64,000 bases of DNA from Chryseobacterium artocarpi (GTDB lineage: Bacteria; Bacteroidota; Bacteroidia; Flavobacteriales; Weeksellaceae). The stretch covers positions 248,001-312,000 of the forward strand of contig NZ_MAYH01000001.1 of NCBI RefSeq assembly GCF_001684975.1, given 5' to 3'. A program made the position numbers and the translations under genes. Below, piece after piece: positions 8,298-15,957 of this stretch (within the stretch, counting starts at the first letter, position 1; every line of letters starts with the position of its first letter). A model generated the notes under the pieces. The model had not been told where the DNA came from. It did not search any database and saw only the letters and a list, made by a program, of their open reading frames with translations.

Positions 8298-8699
8298 ATG
8301 TATTCAGACCAAGAAATTGAAATCATGGGATTTTTGCCTGCACCTGACGAATATTTTACAGGAAAAGCATGGGTGAAAAATTATGTGTTTCCGGATGCTG
8401 AAACAGATGCTTACGTAGGAGAAGTGATGTTTGCGCCGGGGACGCGCAACAACTGGCATACACACGGCAGTAATCAGATTCTTTTGATTCGGGAAGGAGT
8501 TTGTTATTATCAGGAAGAAGGAGGTCCTGTACAACAAATAGAAGCAGGGGGCTTTGTAAACATTCTGCCTGGAATTAAGCATTGGCACGGAGCTTCTCCT
8601 GATAGCGTAATGATCCATACAGCGATTGGAATCAATGCCGAAAAAGGACTGGTGAACTGGATGGATCCGGTTTCAGATGAAGATTATAACGGGAAATAA
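8298..8699 (+). CDS. Cupin-domain protein
   Basis: A 133-residue single-domain cupin. The first cupin motif is visible as FAPGTRNNWHTHGSNQILLI, with two histidine ligands, then EGVCYYQEEGGP. The second motif is ILPGIKHWHGASPDS with the third histidine. The fold binds a divalent metal and is common in small isomerases, dioxygenases and carboxymuconolactone-decarboxylase-associated proteins. It follows the hydrolase by 74 nt, with a weak terminator between, and is closed by a strong terminator at 8764. It probably belongs to the same pathway. The exact reaction is unknown. Confidence 0.85.
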   Translation: MYSDQEIEIMGFLPAPDEYFTGKAWVKNYVFPDAETDAYVGEVMFAPGTRNNWHTHGSNQILLIREGVCYYQEEGGPVQQIEAGGFVNILPGIKHWHGASPDSVMIHTAIGINAEKGLVNWMDPVSDEDYNGK

Positions 8700-8763
8700 A
8701 AATCCTGTTATGTAGTGAAAAACAAGGTTCTGATTCAGGTATAAATTATTAAACAGGTTAGAA

Positions 8764-8802
8764 AAAAGACCATTCTCATATTTTTGAGATGGTCTTTTTT
8801 AT
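8764..8802 (+). terminator. Intrinsic terminator after cupin gene
   Basis: A stem formed by AAAAGACCAT and CTCA with TGAG and ATGGTCTTTT (one bulged T) is followed by TTTATAT. Confidence 0.8.
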
Positions 8803-8829
8803 ATACCAAAGGATACGCCTGAAGAAACC

Positions 8830-8893
8830 GTAAAATGTATCCTTTTAAACGTAATCTGTTTCCTAATGCTTGTAAGGTTTCTATCTAAATTTG
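8830..8893 (+). promoter_or_regulatory. AraC-regulon promoter, copy 4
   Basis: Half-sites GTAAAATGTATCC (8830-8842) and GTAATCTGTTTCC (8851-8863) are followed after 22 nt by TAAATTTG (8886-8893). It precedes the SDR gene at 8919. Confidence 0.85.
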
Positions 8894-8918
8894 ATTCATA
8901 TAAAAAGAATAAAAAATA

Positions 8919-9725
8919 ATGAAAACAATATTAATTACAGGCGCATCAACCGGCCTGGGAAGAGCAGCCGCATTATTATTTCAATCCAAAGGATGGAGAG
9001 TGTTGGCTACTATGCGTAATATGGAAAAAGGGAAAGATCTGGCAGCGTTGGAAAACATAAAAGTGTTGGAACTCGATGTCACAGATCCACAGCAGATTAA
9101 CCAGGTCGCAGCAGAAGTCATTGCGGATACGGGAGTTGATGTCATTCTGAACAACGCTGGTTATGGTTTAGCTGGTCCGGCGGAAAGTCTTACAGATGAA
9201 CAGATTGTAGAACAGCTTAATACCAATCTTTTAGGAGTGATCAGGGTAACCAATGCGTTTATTCCCTATTTCAGAGAAAAGAATGAAGGTTTATTCGTTG
9301 CCGTTACTTCATTGGCTGGTTTGATTCCGGTTCCTGTAAATTCTATCTATAATACCGCCAAAACAGGAGTGGAAGCATTTTACGAAACTCTTGCATTTGA
9401 ATTGGATGCCTTCAACATCGTTACTAAAACAGTTTCACCGGGAGTTATTAAATCAGCATTCATCGATAACGTGAAGATAGGGATGAAGGAAGAATATACC
9501 TCTGTATTTCAAAGAGGGATGCAGGCAATGGCTTTTGATACCTATTCTTCCACATCAGAGGAAATGGCCGAAATTGTTTATGAAGCTATTACAGACAGTA
9601 AAAAGCAGTTGAATTACGTTGCCGGTGAAGATGCACAAAAGCATTATGAACATTATCTAAAGCTTGGTAGACAAGGGTATATAGATTATCTGAGAGCATT
9701 TAATCATGAAATTCAGGAAAAGTAA
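8919..9725 (+). CDS. Short-chain dehydrogenase/reductase (SDR)
   Basis: A 268-residue classical SDR. It has the cofactor loop TGASTGLG, then ELDVTD, then NNAGYGLAGP, and the active-site pattern SIYNTAK (YxxxK) preceded by the Ser of VTSLAG. The family reduces or oxidises carbonyls and alcohols with NAD(P). It is the intact paralog of the frameshifted gene at 6479 and shows what is missing there. It is the first gene of a likely operon (8919, 9761, possibly 10779 to 12111) driven by regulon promoter copy 4. Substrate not determinable. Confidence 0.9.
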   Translation: MKTILITGASTGLGRAAALLFQSKGWRVLATMRNMEKGKDLAALENIKVLELDVTDPQQINQVAAEVIADTGVDVILNNAGYGLAGPAESLTDEQIVEQLNTNLLGVIRVTNAFIPYFREKNEGLFVAVTSLAGLIPVPVNSIYNTAKTGVEAFYETLAFELDAFNIVTKTVSPGVIKSAFIDNVKIGMKEEYTSVFQRGMQAMAFDTYSSTSEEMAEIVYEAITDSKKQLNYVAGEDAQKHYEHYLKLGRQGYIDYLRAFNHEIQEK

Positions 9726-9760
9726 AAAATTTCCGGGTTAATTTAAAACAATCACAGACA

Positions 9761-10654
9761 ATGAATATTGTAATAACAGGCTCTCTTGGAAATATTGGAT
9801 TGCCATTGGCAAAACAATTGGTGAACGAAAATACAGTAACGGTTGTTAGCCGCAGTGAGCAGAATAAAGCAAGTATTGAAGCCATTGGAGCAAAGCCTGC
9901 TATAGGATCCGTAGAAGATGTTAATTTTCTGACAGAAACATTTAGAGGAGCAGATGCAGTGTACTTAATGATACCCTCTGTTAATTTTTTTGATCCGGAA
10001 AATGATGTTCTTGATTTTTATAGGAAAATAGCAGCAATATATACAGAAGCTATACTAAAATCGGGAGTAAAGAAGGTTGTTCATCTCAGTAGTATGGGTG
10101 CCCATCTGGAAAGCGGAGCTGGGCTGTTGACATCACACCACATTGCTGAAAATATCATAAGAACATTACCGGATGATGTTGCAGTTACCTTTGTTCGTCC
10201 ACCGAGTTTCTTCAGTAATATTTATGGATTCATTCCCACCATAAAGTCCCAAAATAGCATTTTTTCCAATTATGGTGCAGAAGTAGTTGAGCCATGGGTG
10301 GCCCCGAAAGATATTGCGGCTGTTATAGCAGAAGAGTTGACAGGTGTTTCTGATGGTAAAAAAGTTCGCTATGTAGTTAGTGAAGAACTCAGTGGAAATG
10401 ATCTGGTACAAACGATAGGGAGTGCCATACAAAATCCCGGATTGAACTGGCTCGAGATTACGGACGGACAGTTAGCAGTCTCCCTTTTACAAAATGGAAT
10501 GTCCCAGCAAACAGCAAAATTATTTTTAGAAATGAATAAAGGCAGGGCTGATGGAACAATCTATAGCGAGTATTATTTAAATAAACCTGTATTGAGCGAG
10601 ACTAAGCTTGATGATTTTATGGTAGACTTTATAAAAGTATACGACTCAGAATAA
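9761..10654 (+). CDS. NmrA-like NAD(P)-binding reductase (atypical SDR)
   Basis: A 297-residue NAD(P)-binding Rossmann protein. It starts with VITGSLGNIGLPLAKQL (GxxGxxG-type), then ADAVYLMIPS and the strand VKKVVHLSSMGAH. The catalytic YxxxK of classical SDRs is absent, as usual for the NmrA/QOR2 group. Such proteins act as NADPH-dependent quinone reductases or redox sensors. It lies 35 nt after the SDR at 8919 and is likely co-transcribed. Which activity it has cannot be resolved here. Confidence 0.85.
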   Translation: MNIVITGSLGNIGLPLAKQLVNENTVTVVSRSEQNKASIEAIGAKPAIGSVEDVNFLTETFRGADAVYLMIPSVNFFDPENDVLDFYRKIAAIYTEAILKSGVKKVVHLSSMGAHLESGAGLLTSHHIAENIIRTLPDDVAVTFVRPPSFFSNIYGFIPTIKSQNSIFSNYGAEVVEPWVAPKDIAAVIAEELTGVSDGKKVRYVVSEELSGNDLVQTIGSAIQNPGLNWLEITDGQLAVSLLQNGMSQQTAKLFLEMNKGRADGTIYSEYYLNKPVLSETKLDDFMVDFIKVYDSE

Positions 10655-10778
10655 GAAAGAATAAGTTCCACACTTAGGCAGGTGGCTATTTATAGCTTAT
10701 AACTAAAAGTAACTTCCAGCCCCTTATACTTAAACTCTTCAATCCAGCCCAGATTAATCAAAATAAAAGAATACTGAT

Positions 10779-11258
10779 ATGAACAATTTTTTTTCTGTAA
10801 TCCCAATTGTTGTAGGAACTGCAATCATTTCATGCAGCAATACCACAACAGAGAACAAAGGGATCTTAAAACCGGAGCTGTCAAAGCCTGCCAAAAAAGA
10901 AGCCCCTGTCATAAAGATTAGTGTGGATGGTAAATCTTATGTATTTACGCTGGAAAACAATAAAACAACAGAAGAACTGCTGAAAACATTACCGTTTGAA
11001 GGTTCCGCTGGCATTTATCATGATAATCATTATTATCTACCTACCACAAAAGCAATTACGACCAATGGTTTAAAACCTGTCAAGGAGGCTAAAAAAGGAC
11101 ATCTTGTATATTCCGCAGAATATAAGGGGTTAGGGATATTCTTTGCAGATGGAACTTTTGCTGATAATGAGCTGTGTTATATCGGAAAAACCGAAGATGA
11201 TGTATCTGCAATGAGTAGCAATAAGACGGCAGCCATTAAAGTAGAGTTGTTGAAATAG
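10779..11258 (+). CDS. Cyclophilin-like fold lipoprotein
   Basis: A 159-residue exported protein with a hydrophobic N-terminus ending in a lipobox-like ISC at residue 19, so it is probably an outer-membrane or periplasmic lipoprotein. A short linker leads to a cyclophilin-like (DUF4430/YesK-like small barrel) domain with IKISVDGKSYVFTLENN and EELLKTLPF, then KKGHLVYSAEYKGLGIFF. Proteins with this fold often sit beside SDR, flavodoxin and oxidoreductase genes in Bacteroidota. Function is unknown. It follows the NmrA-like gene by 124 nt with no recognisable operator, so it may share the upstream promoter or have its own. Confidence 0.75.
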   Translation: MNNFFSVIPIVVGTAIISCSNTTTENKGILKPELSKPAKKEAPVIKISVDGKSYVFTLENNKTTEELLKTLPFEGSAGIYHDNHYYLPTTKAITTNGLKPVKEAKKGHLVYSAEYKGLGIFFADGTFADNELCYIGKTEDDVSAMSSNKTAAIKVELLK

Positions 11259-11301
11259 AGTTCAGAATAAATAAAAACCAATTAAAATATTCAATATCAA
11301 A

Positions 11302-12075
11302 ATGAAATTATTATTAGAAAATAAAACGGCAATTGTTACCGGAGCAAGCAAAGGAATCGGTTTGGCTACGGCACAGTTGTTTGCACAGGAAGGAGCCAAT
11401 GTAATCCTTACTGCACGTAATGAAAATGAATTAAACGAAGCTGTAAAAAGTATCACTGATCTGGGTGGAAATGCGATTGGCATTCTGGCAGATTCAGATG
11501 ATCCGAAAGCTCCAAAAGAAGTATTTTCAAAAGCCATTGAAAAGTACGGACAAGTAGAAATACTGGTCAACAATGCGGGATATGGTGATATGGTAGCCAT
11601 TGATGAATGCACCGATGAGCATTTCGAGATGGTAGCACAGATTAATTATTTTGGGGTATTCCGTTTCTGCAGAGAAGCAGTACAGCATTTTATGCCAAGA
11701 AATGAAGGTGTGATTGTCAATGTAACATCCATCAACGGGTCTCTTCCTGTAGGAGGAGTCGCTTATACCTCTACAAAAGGAGCGGTAAATATGATGTCTA
11801 AAAATATAGCAATCCGTTTCTCTGGAACAGGTATCCGTTGTAATGCTGTAGCTCCCGGAAATACAGAAACACCTATGGCAAAGGCCTGGGCAGCGGGTGA
11901 ACTTTCAGGAGGTATGAAAATGGTGGAGTTCGCTGCAAAATATGCTGATCAGGAATTACCTTATACCCAGCCGATAGATCAGGCGAATGCAATCCTGTAT
12001 TTTGCTAGTGACTTAAGTAAAGCAGTAACAGGACGTGTTCTTGTAGTAGACAACGGAGCCTACATGGGAGCTTAA
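11302..12075 (+). CDS. Short-chain dehydrogenase/reductase (SDR)
   Basis: A 257-residue classical SDR with TGASKGIG, NNAGYGD, the catalytic Ser in VNVTSINGS and the YTSTK active site. The C-terminal GRVLVVDNGAYMGA is characteristic of FabG-like and glucose-dehydrogenase-like SDRs. It is a close tandem paralog of the next gene at 12111; both begin with the same six residues and share long identical blocks. They arose by local duplication. It is probably co-transcribed with the lipoprotein gene 43 nt upstream. Confidence 0.9.
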   Translation: MKLLLENKTAIVTGASKGIGLATAQLFAQEGANVILTARNENELNEAVKSITDLGGNAIGILADSDDPKAPKEVFSKAIEKYGQVEILVNNAGYGDMVAIDECTDEHFEMVAQINYFGVFRFCREAVQHFMPRNEGVIVNVTSINGSLPVGGVAYTSTKGAVNMMSKNIAIRFSGTGIRCNAVAPGNTETPMAKAWAAGELSGGMKMVEFAAKYADQELPYTQPIDQANAILYFASDLSKAVTGRVLVVDNGAYMGA

Positions 12076-12110
12076 TTTAAGTAGTATTCTAATGTAAAAA
12101 TGAAATAAAA

Positions 12111-12881
12111 ATGAAATTATTACTGGAAAATAAAACAGCTGTCATTACAGGAGGAAGCAGCGGGATAGGTTTGGCAACCGCAAAACTATTCGCTCAGGAA
12201 GGAGCCAATTTGGTATTGACAAGTATCAACAAAGAAGAACTTGATAAAGTAGTGGGTGAGATAACAGGAGCAGGAGGGAAGGCAATCGGGTTGGTGGCTG
12301 ATTCAGCAGATCCAAAAGCACCTAAAGAAGTTTTCACGAAGGCAATAGAAACCTTTGGGCAGGTAGATATATTGGTCAATAATGCAGGATATGGAGATAT
12401 GTATTCCATTGAAGAAACCACCGATGAGCATTTCGAAATGGTGGCCCAGATCAATTACTTTGGGATTTTCAGATATTGCCGTGAAGCAGTGCAGCATTTT
12501 ATGCCAAGAAATGAAGGGGTGATTGTTAATGTAACATCCGTTAACGGTTCACTTCCTGTTTGTGGAGTAGCTTATACTTCTACCAAAGGAGCCGTTAATA
12601 TCATGACAAAAAATATAGCGATTCGTTTTTCAGGAACAGGAATCCGTTGTAATGCAGTGGCTCCCGGTCATACGGACACTCCTATGGCAAGAGCATGGGC
12701 GGCAGGAGATTTAGCAGGAGGAGATAAAATGTTGAGATATAACTCTCTGTACGTAAATACCGAAGTGCCACCAACACAGCCTGAAGATCAAGCCAACGCA
12801 ATTTTATATCTGGTAAGTGATATGAGTAAAGCGGTAACCGGAAGGGTTCTTACGGTAGATAATGGAGCCTATATGTATTAA
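12111..12881 (+). CDS. Short-chain dehydrogenase/reductase (SDR), tandem duplicate
   Basis: A 256-residue classical SDR with TGGSSGIG, NNAGYGD and YTSTK. It differs from its neighbour at 11302 mainly in substrate-loop regions (MARAWAAGDLAGGDKM against MAKAWAAGELSGGMKM) and in having Cys instead of Gly after LPV near the active site. The gap between the two genes is 35 nt. It is the last gene before the terminator at 12922. The pair suggests related but non-identical substrates. Confidence 0.9.
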   Translation: MKLLLENKTAVITGGSSGIGLATAKLFAQEGANLVLTSINKEELDKVVGEITGAGGKAIGLVADSADPKAPKEVFTKAIETFGQVDILVNNAGYGDMYSIEETTDEHFEMVAQINYFGIFRYCREAVQHFMPRNEGVIVNVTSVNGSLPVCGVAYTSTKGAVNIMTKNIAIRFSGTGIRCNAVAPGHTDTPMARAWAAGDLAGGDKMLRYNSLYVNTEVPPTQPEDQANAILYLVSDMSKAVTGRVLTVDNGAYMY

Positions 12882-12921
12882 GTATTTTATTTTAAATATA
12901 ATTTAAGTTGATGGTAAGAAT

Positions 12922-12946
12922 CTCTTCACGCTGTGGAGGGGTTTTT
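12922..12946 (+). terminator. Intrinsic terminator after tandem SDR genes
   Basis: CTCTTCAC pairs with GTGGAGGG (three G-U pairs) over a GCT loop and is followed by GTTTTT. Confidence 0.65.
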
Positions 12947-12991
12947 ACTTTTTATGAAGGAACAGATGCAAGGACTATAAGAAAGAAAACC

Positions 12992-13055
12992 GTAAAAAGT
13001 ATCCTTAATTAGGTAATCTGTTTCCCATTGACGGTAGAGACATGGCGTAAATTTG
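12992..13055 (+). promoter_or_regulatory. AraC-regulon promoter, copy 5
   Basis: Half-sites GTAAAAAGTATCC (12992-13004) and GTAATCTGTTTCC (13013-13025) are followed after 22 nt by TAAATTTG (13048-13055). It precedes the NmrA-like gene at 13075. Confidence 0.85.
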
Positions 13056-13074
13056 TAGTATAAAATTGAAAACA

Positions 13075-13710
13075 ATGGCAGCAAAAATTTTAGTGCTGGG
13101 TGCAAGTGGAGCAATTGCACAGCACGTTATAGAAGATCTTAAAGATGATAAGAATATTGCACTTACTCTGTTTGCAAGAAATATCAATGGTCTGCAGGAA
13201 CAGGCTCCCAATGCTGTAATTATTAAAGGAGATGTATTGAACAAGGAAGATTTACAGGAAGCTGTAAAAGGGCAGGATATTGTTTATGCCAATCTTATAG
13301 GTCAGGTAGATAAAATGGCCGGTGAAATTGTAAAAACAATGGAAGCAGAAAAAGTTCAACGGTTAATCTTCATTACCTCTCTTGGAATCTATCATGAAAT
13401 TCCCGGAAAATTCGGACAGTGGAATGACAGGATGATTGGCGCAGACCTGGTGCGTTACCGTCATGCGGCAGATATCATTGAAGGATCGGCATTAAATTAT
13501 ACGGTAATTCGTCCATCATGGCTTACCGATAAAAATGAAACAGATTTCGAGACTACCCAGAAGGGAGAACCATTTACCGGTACAGAAGTATCCCGTAAGG
13601 CAGTGGCAGCATATATTGTGAGCCTTCTGAAAAATCAGGAAAAAGATAATCATGCCAGCGTTGGAGTTCAAAAACCAGGATCACAAGGCGATAAACCATC
13701 TTTCTATTAA
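13075..13710 (+). CDS. NAD(P)H-binding SDR/NmrA-like protein
   Basis: A 211-residue Rossmann protein starting MAAKILVLGASGAIAQHVIE, with the GASGxIA cofactor loop. Further landmarks are IIKGDVLN, IFITSLGIYHEIPGKFG and the substrate-loop motif VIRPSWLTD. It belongs to the NAD(P)-binding_10 family that includes flavin/quinone reductases. The ATG at 13075 is preferred over a TTG at 13066. It is the first gene of a likely four-gene transcript (13075, 13730, 14397, and perhaps 15082) from regulon promoter copy 5. It is a tandem paralog of the next gene. Confidence 0.87.
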   Translation: MAAKILVLGASGAIAQHVIEDLKDDKNIALTLFARNINGLQEQAPNAVIIKGDVLNKEDLQEAVKGQDIVYANLIGQVDKMAGEIVKTMEAEKVQRLIFITSLGIYHEIPGKFGQWNDRMIGADLVRYRHAADIIEGSALNYTVIRPSWLTDKNETDFETTQKGEPFTGTEVSRKAVAAYIVSLLKNQEKDNHASVGVQKPGSQGDKPSFY

Positions 13711-13729
13711 AATTAAAATATCAATAAAA

Positions 13730-14374
13730 ATGAAAAAGAAAATTATAATCATTGGTGCTAACGGAAGAATTTCCAGGCATTTAATCGACTTCCTAAAAGA
13801 GAATGAAACATACCAACTGACTTTGTTTTCAAGACACACAAAAGAAGTGGCAGAACAAGCGCCTGACGCAAATATCATTCAGGGAGATGCATTGGATAGT
13901 GAACAACTAGATAGAGCTATTAAAGGTCAGGACATTGTATTTGTCAATGTTGATGGGCCTATGAATAAGTTTGCGGATCTGATCGTAACATCAATGAACA
14001 AGAATAATGTAAAACGATTAATCTTCACAACGTCCCTTGGAATCTACAAAGAAATTCCTGGTAAGTTCGGAGAATGGAATGAGGCAATCATTGGTCAGGA
14101 TCTCGTTCGCTATAGAGAAGCGGCTGATATCATTGAAGCTTCAGACCTCGACTACACGGTTGTACGCCCAAGCTGGTTAACGGATAATGATGAGATGGAT
14201 TTTGAAACAACGCAGAAAGGAGAATCATTTATCGGAACAGAAGTTTCCAGAAAAGCGGTTGCCGCTTACATCAGAGATATTATTGAGTCAGGAAAAGATG
14301 TAAAAGCAAGTGTGGGCGTGAATAAACCGGGAGTGTATGATGATAAACCATCTTTTATTGATTTCAATATTTAA
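13730..14374 (+). CDS. NAD(P)H-binding SDR/NmrA-like protein, tandem paralog
   Basis: A 214-residue protein starting MKKKIIIIGANGRISRHLID. It shares the landmarks LGIYKEIPGKFGEWNE and VVRPSWLTDNDEMDFETT with the gene just upstream, and lies 19 nt after it. The cofactor loop is GANGRIS. A longer in-frame reading from 13652 runs inside the upstream gene and is not used. It is likely an NAD(P)H-dependent reductase; substrate unknown. Confidence 0.87.
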   Translation: MKKKIIIIGANGRISRHLIDFLKENETYQLTLFSRHTKEVAEQAPDANIIQGDALDSEQLDRAIKGQDIVFVNVDGPMNKFADLIVTSMNKNNVKRLIFTTSLGIYKEIPGKFGEWNEAIIGQDLVRYREAADIIEASDLDYTVVRPSWLTDNDEMDFETTQKGESFIGTEVSRKAVAAYIRDIIESGKDVKASVGVNKPGVYDDKPSFIDFNI

Positions 14375-14396
14375 CATGTAAGAAAAAAAAGAAAAA

Positions 14397-15017
14397 ATGA
14401 ACAATCAAAAAACAGTGCTTTTAGTCAATACCCATCTAACTTACCCTAACTGGTCTGAAGGAGGACTGAATAGAGCATTTCAGGATAAAGCAAAAGAATT
14501 TTTTATTTCCAATGGCTACCAGGTACTAGAAACATACATTGAAAATGGCTATGATCCCACTGAAGAAGTTGAAAAACATCTTGCCGCTGAGATCGTTATT
14601 CTACAAACCCCTGTCAATTGGTTTGGGGCGCCATGGATCTATAAGAAATATGTAGATGAAGTATTCAATGCAGGTTTATTTTCAAAGAAATTTCAGGAAG
14701 CAGACGGCAGAAGCGAAGAAGATCCAGGCAAACAATATGGTACAGGAGGAAAGATGTATGGCAAAAAATTTATGGTGTCTGCAACATGGAATGCTCCGAG
14801 GGAAGCATTTGGTAATCCGGATCAGGTTTTAATGCAGGGAAAGACGACTGCTGATTTATTCTTAAACCTAACCAGTTCCTACCGTTTTGTAGGCTACGAA
14901 ATTATGCCGGATTATGGAACATTTGATATTTTCAGAGATCAGAAAATAGAATCCGATCTGGAAAACTATCCGGAATATCTGGAAGAAACATTTCAGATTG
15001 CTGAGGTAATTGTATAA
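14397..15017 (+). CDS. NAD(P)H dehydrogenase (quinone), MdaB-like flavodoxin fold
   Basis: A 206-residue protein of the flavodoxin_2/NQO family. It has the phosphate loop NTHLTYPNWSEGGLN, then ILQTPVNWFGAPWIYKKYVDEVF, the classic MdaB FAD-contacting strand-helix, then KKFMVSATWNAPREAFG. Such enzymes reduce quinones by two electrons and protect against quinone or electrophile stress. It is 22 nt downstream of an NmrA-like gene and precedes the terminator at 15028. Its presence suggests that the AraC regulon responds to electrophiles, quinones or drugs. That is inference. Confidence 0.85.
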   Translation: MNNQKTVLLVNTHLTYPNWSEGGLNRAFQDKAKEFFISNGYQVLETYIENGYDPTEEVEKHLAAEIVILQTPVNWFGAPWIYKKYVDEVFNAGLFSKKFQEADGRSEEDPGKQYGTGGKMYGKKFMVSATWNAPREAFGNPDQVLMQGKTTADLFLNLTSSYRFVGYEIMPDYGTFDIFRDQKIESDLENYPEYLEETFQIAEVIV

Positions 15018-15027
15018 GTGTTTTTTT

Positions 15028-15060
15028 GAAAGGCCTGTGGTATTTTGCAGGTCTTTTTTC
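15028..15060 (+). terminator. Intrinsic terminator
   Basis: GAAAGGCCTG pairs with CAGGTCTTTT (one G-U) and is followed by TTC, between the MdaB-like gene and the membrane-anchored flavodoxin. Confidence 0.7.
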
Positions 15061-15081
15061 AGTAATAAAGGAAAGTAATGG

Positions 15082-15714
15082 ATGAAAAAACAAAATCTTA
15101 AAAAAATGTTTTGGATAGCTTTAGGAGCCATCATCACAGGTGTTTTTATATTTTCCATAACCATTGTGAGCATTGACAGCTACCAATATCACCGAAATAA
15201 AAATATCATTAAGTCGCTGAGCCAAAATGGAGATCATCATAAGAATCTGGTTGTCTTCTTTTCACGTTCAGGAAACACAGAATTAATGGCCCGAAAGATT
15301 GCTGAAATAAAGCATGCAGCAGTAATACCTATCCAATCAGACAGAGATCATATCGGATTCACCGGATGGATTGAAGCATTACAGGACGCAAGAAATACAG
15401 CTTCTGAGATTACTCCCGGCAAAATTGATCTATCGAAGTATGACACCATCTATATCGGTTCTCCAATCTGGCTGTACAGCCCAGCTCCTCAAATCTTTGA
15501 ATTTGCCCGTAACAACAACTTTACAGGAAAGAAAGTCATTCTCTTCAACTCCATGAACAGTAAGTTTGAACAGAATTATATTGATGATTTTAAAGCAATT
15601 ATTGAAAAGAACGGCGGCACCTTTGTACAACATCTCTACATCATCCGTGGCAGAATGACCCAGCAGATGAATACGGAAGAGTTTTTGAAGAGAACAACGG
15701 AGATGGTGCAATAG
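15082..15714 (+). CDS. Membrane-anchored flavodoxin
   Basis: A 210-residue protein. A single N-terminal transmembrane segment (residues 9-31, FWIALGAIITGVFIFSITIV) is followed by a flavodoxin domain with the FMN phosphate loop FFSRSGNTELMARKI. A second loop region reads YIGSPIWLYSPAPQIFEFA. The anchor is unusual for flavodoxins, which are normally soluble. It may place the FMN domain at the membrane near a quinone pool or face the periplasm. It is 64 nt after the MdaB-like gene and separated by a terminator, so expression may be partly independent. Confidence 0.85.
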   Translation: MKKQNLKKMFWIALGAIITGVFIFSITIVSIDSYQYHRNKNIIKSLSQNGDHHKNLVVFFSRSGNTELMARKIAEIKHAAVIPIQSDRDHIGFTGWIEALQDARNTASEITPGKIDLSKYDTIYIGSPIWLYSPAPQIFEFARNNNFTGKKVILFNSMNSKFEQNYIDDFKAIIEKNGGTFVQHLYIIRGRMTQQMNTEEFLKRTTEMVQ

Positions 15715-15957
15715 ATATGTTGGAGCTAAGTTGTAGCTGAAAATGAATTAAGATAAGGATATACCTAAATGCAACAGAACTTTTTAAAACAGATTTTTAA
15801 TAGGACTATTATTAAATGTAGTGCAATTATTAAGATTTAAGAGAGCTGGTGCATTTAAGTATATGTAATAGCAACTTGCTGATATTTATTGTATTAAAAA
15901 TGATAATAAATGAAATAATTAAAAATTAATCTTATCGAGGGATCTGCTTATTTTAGT

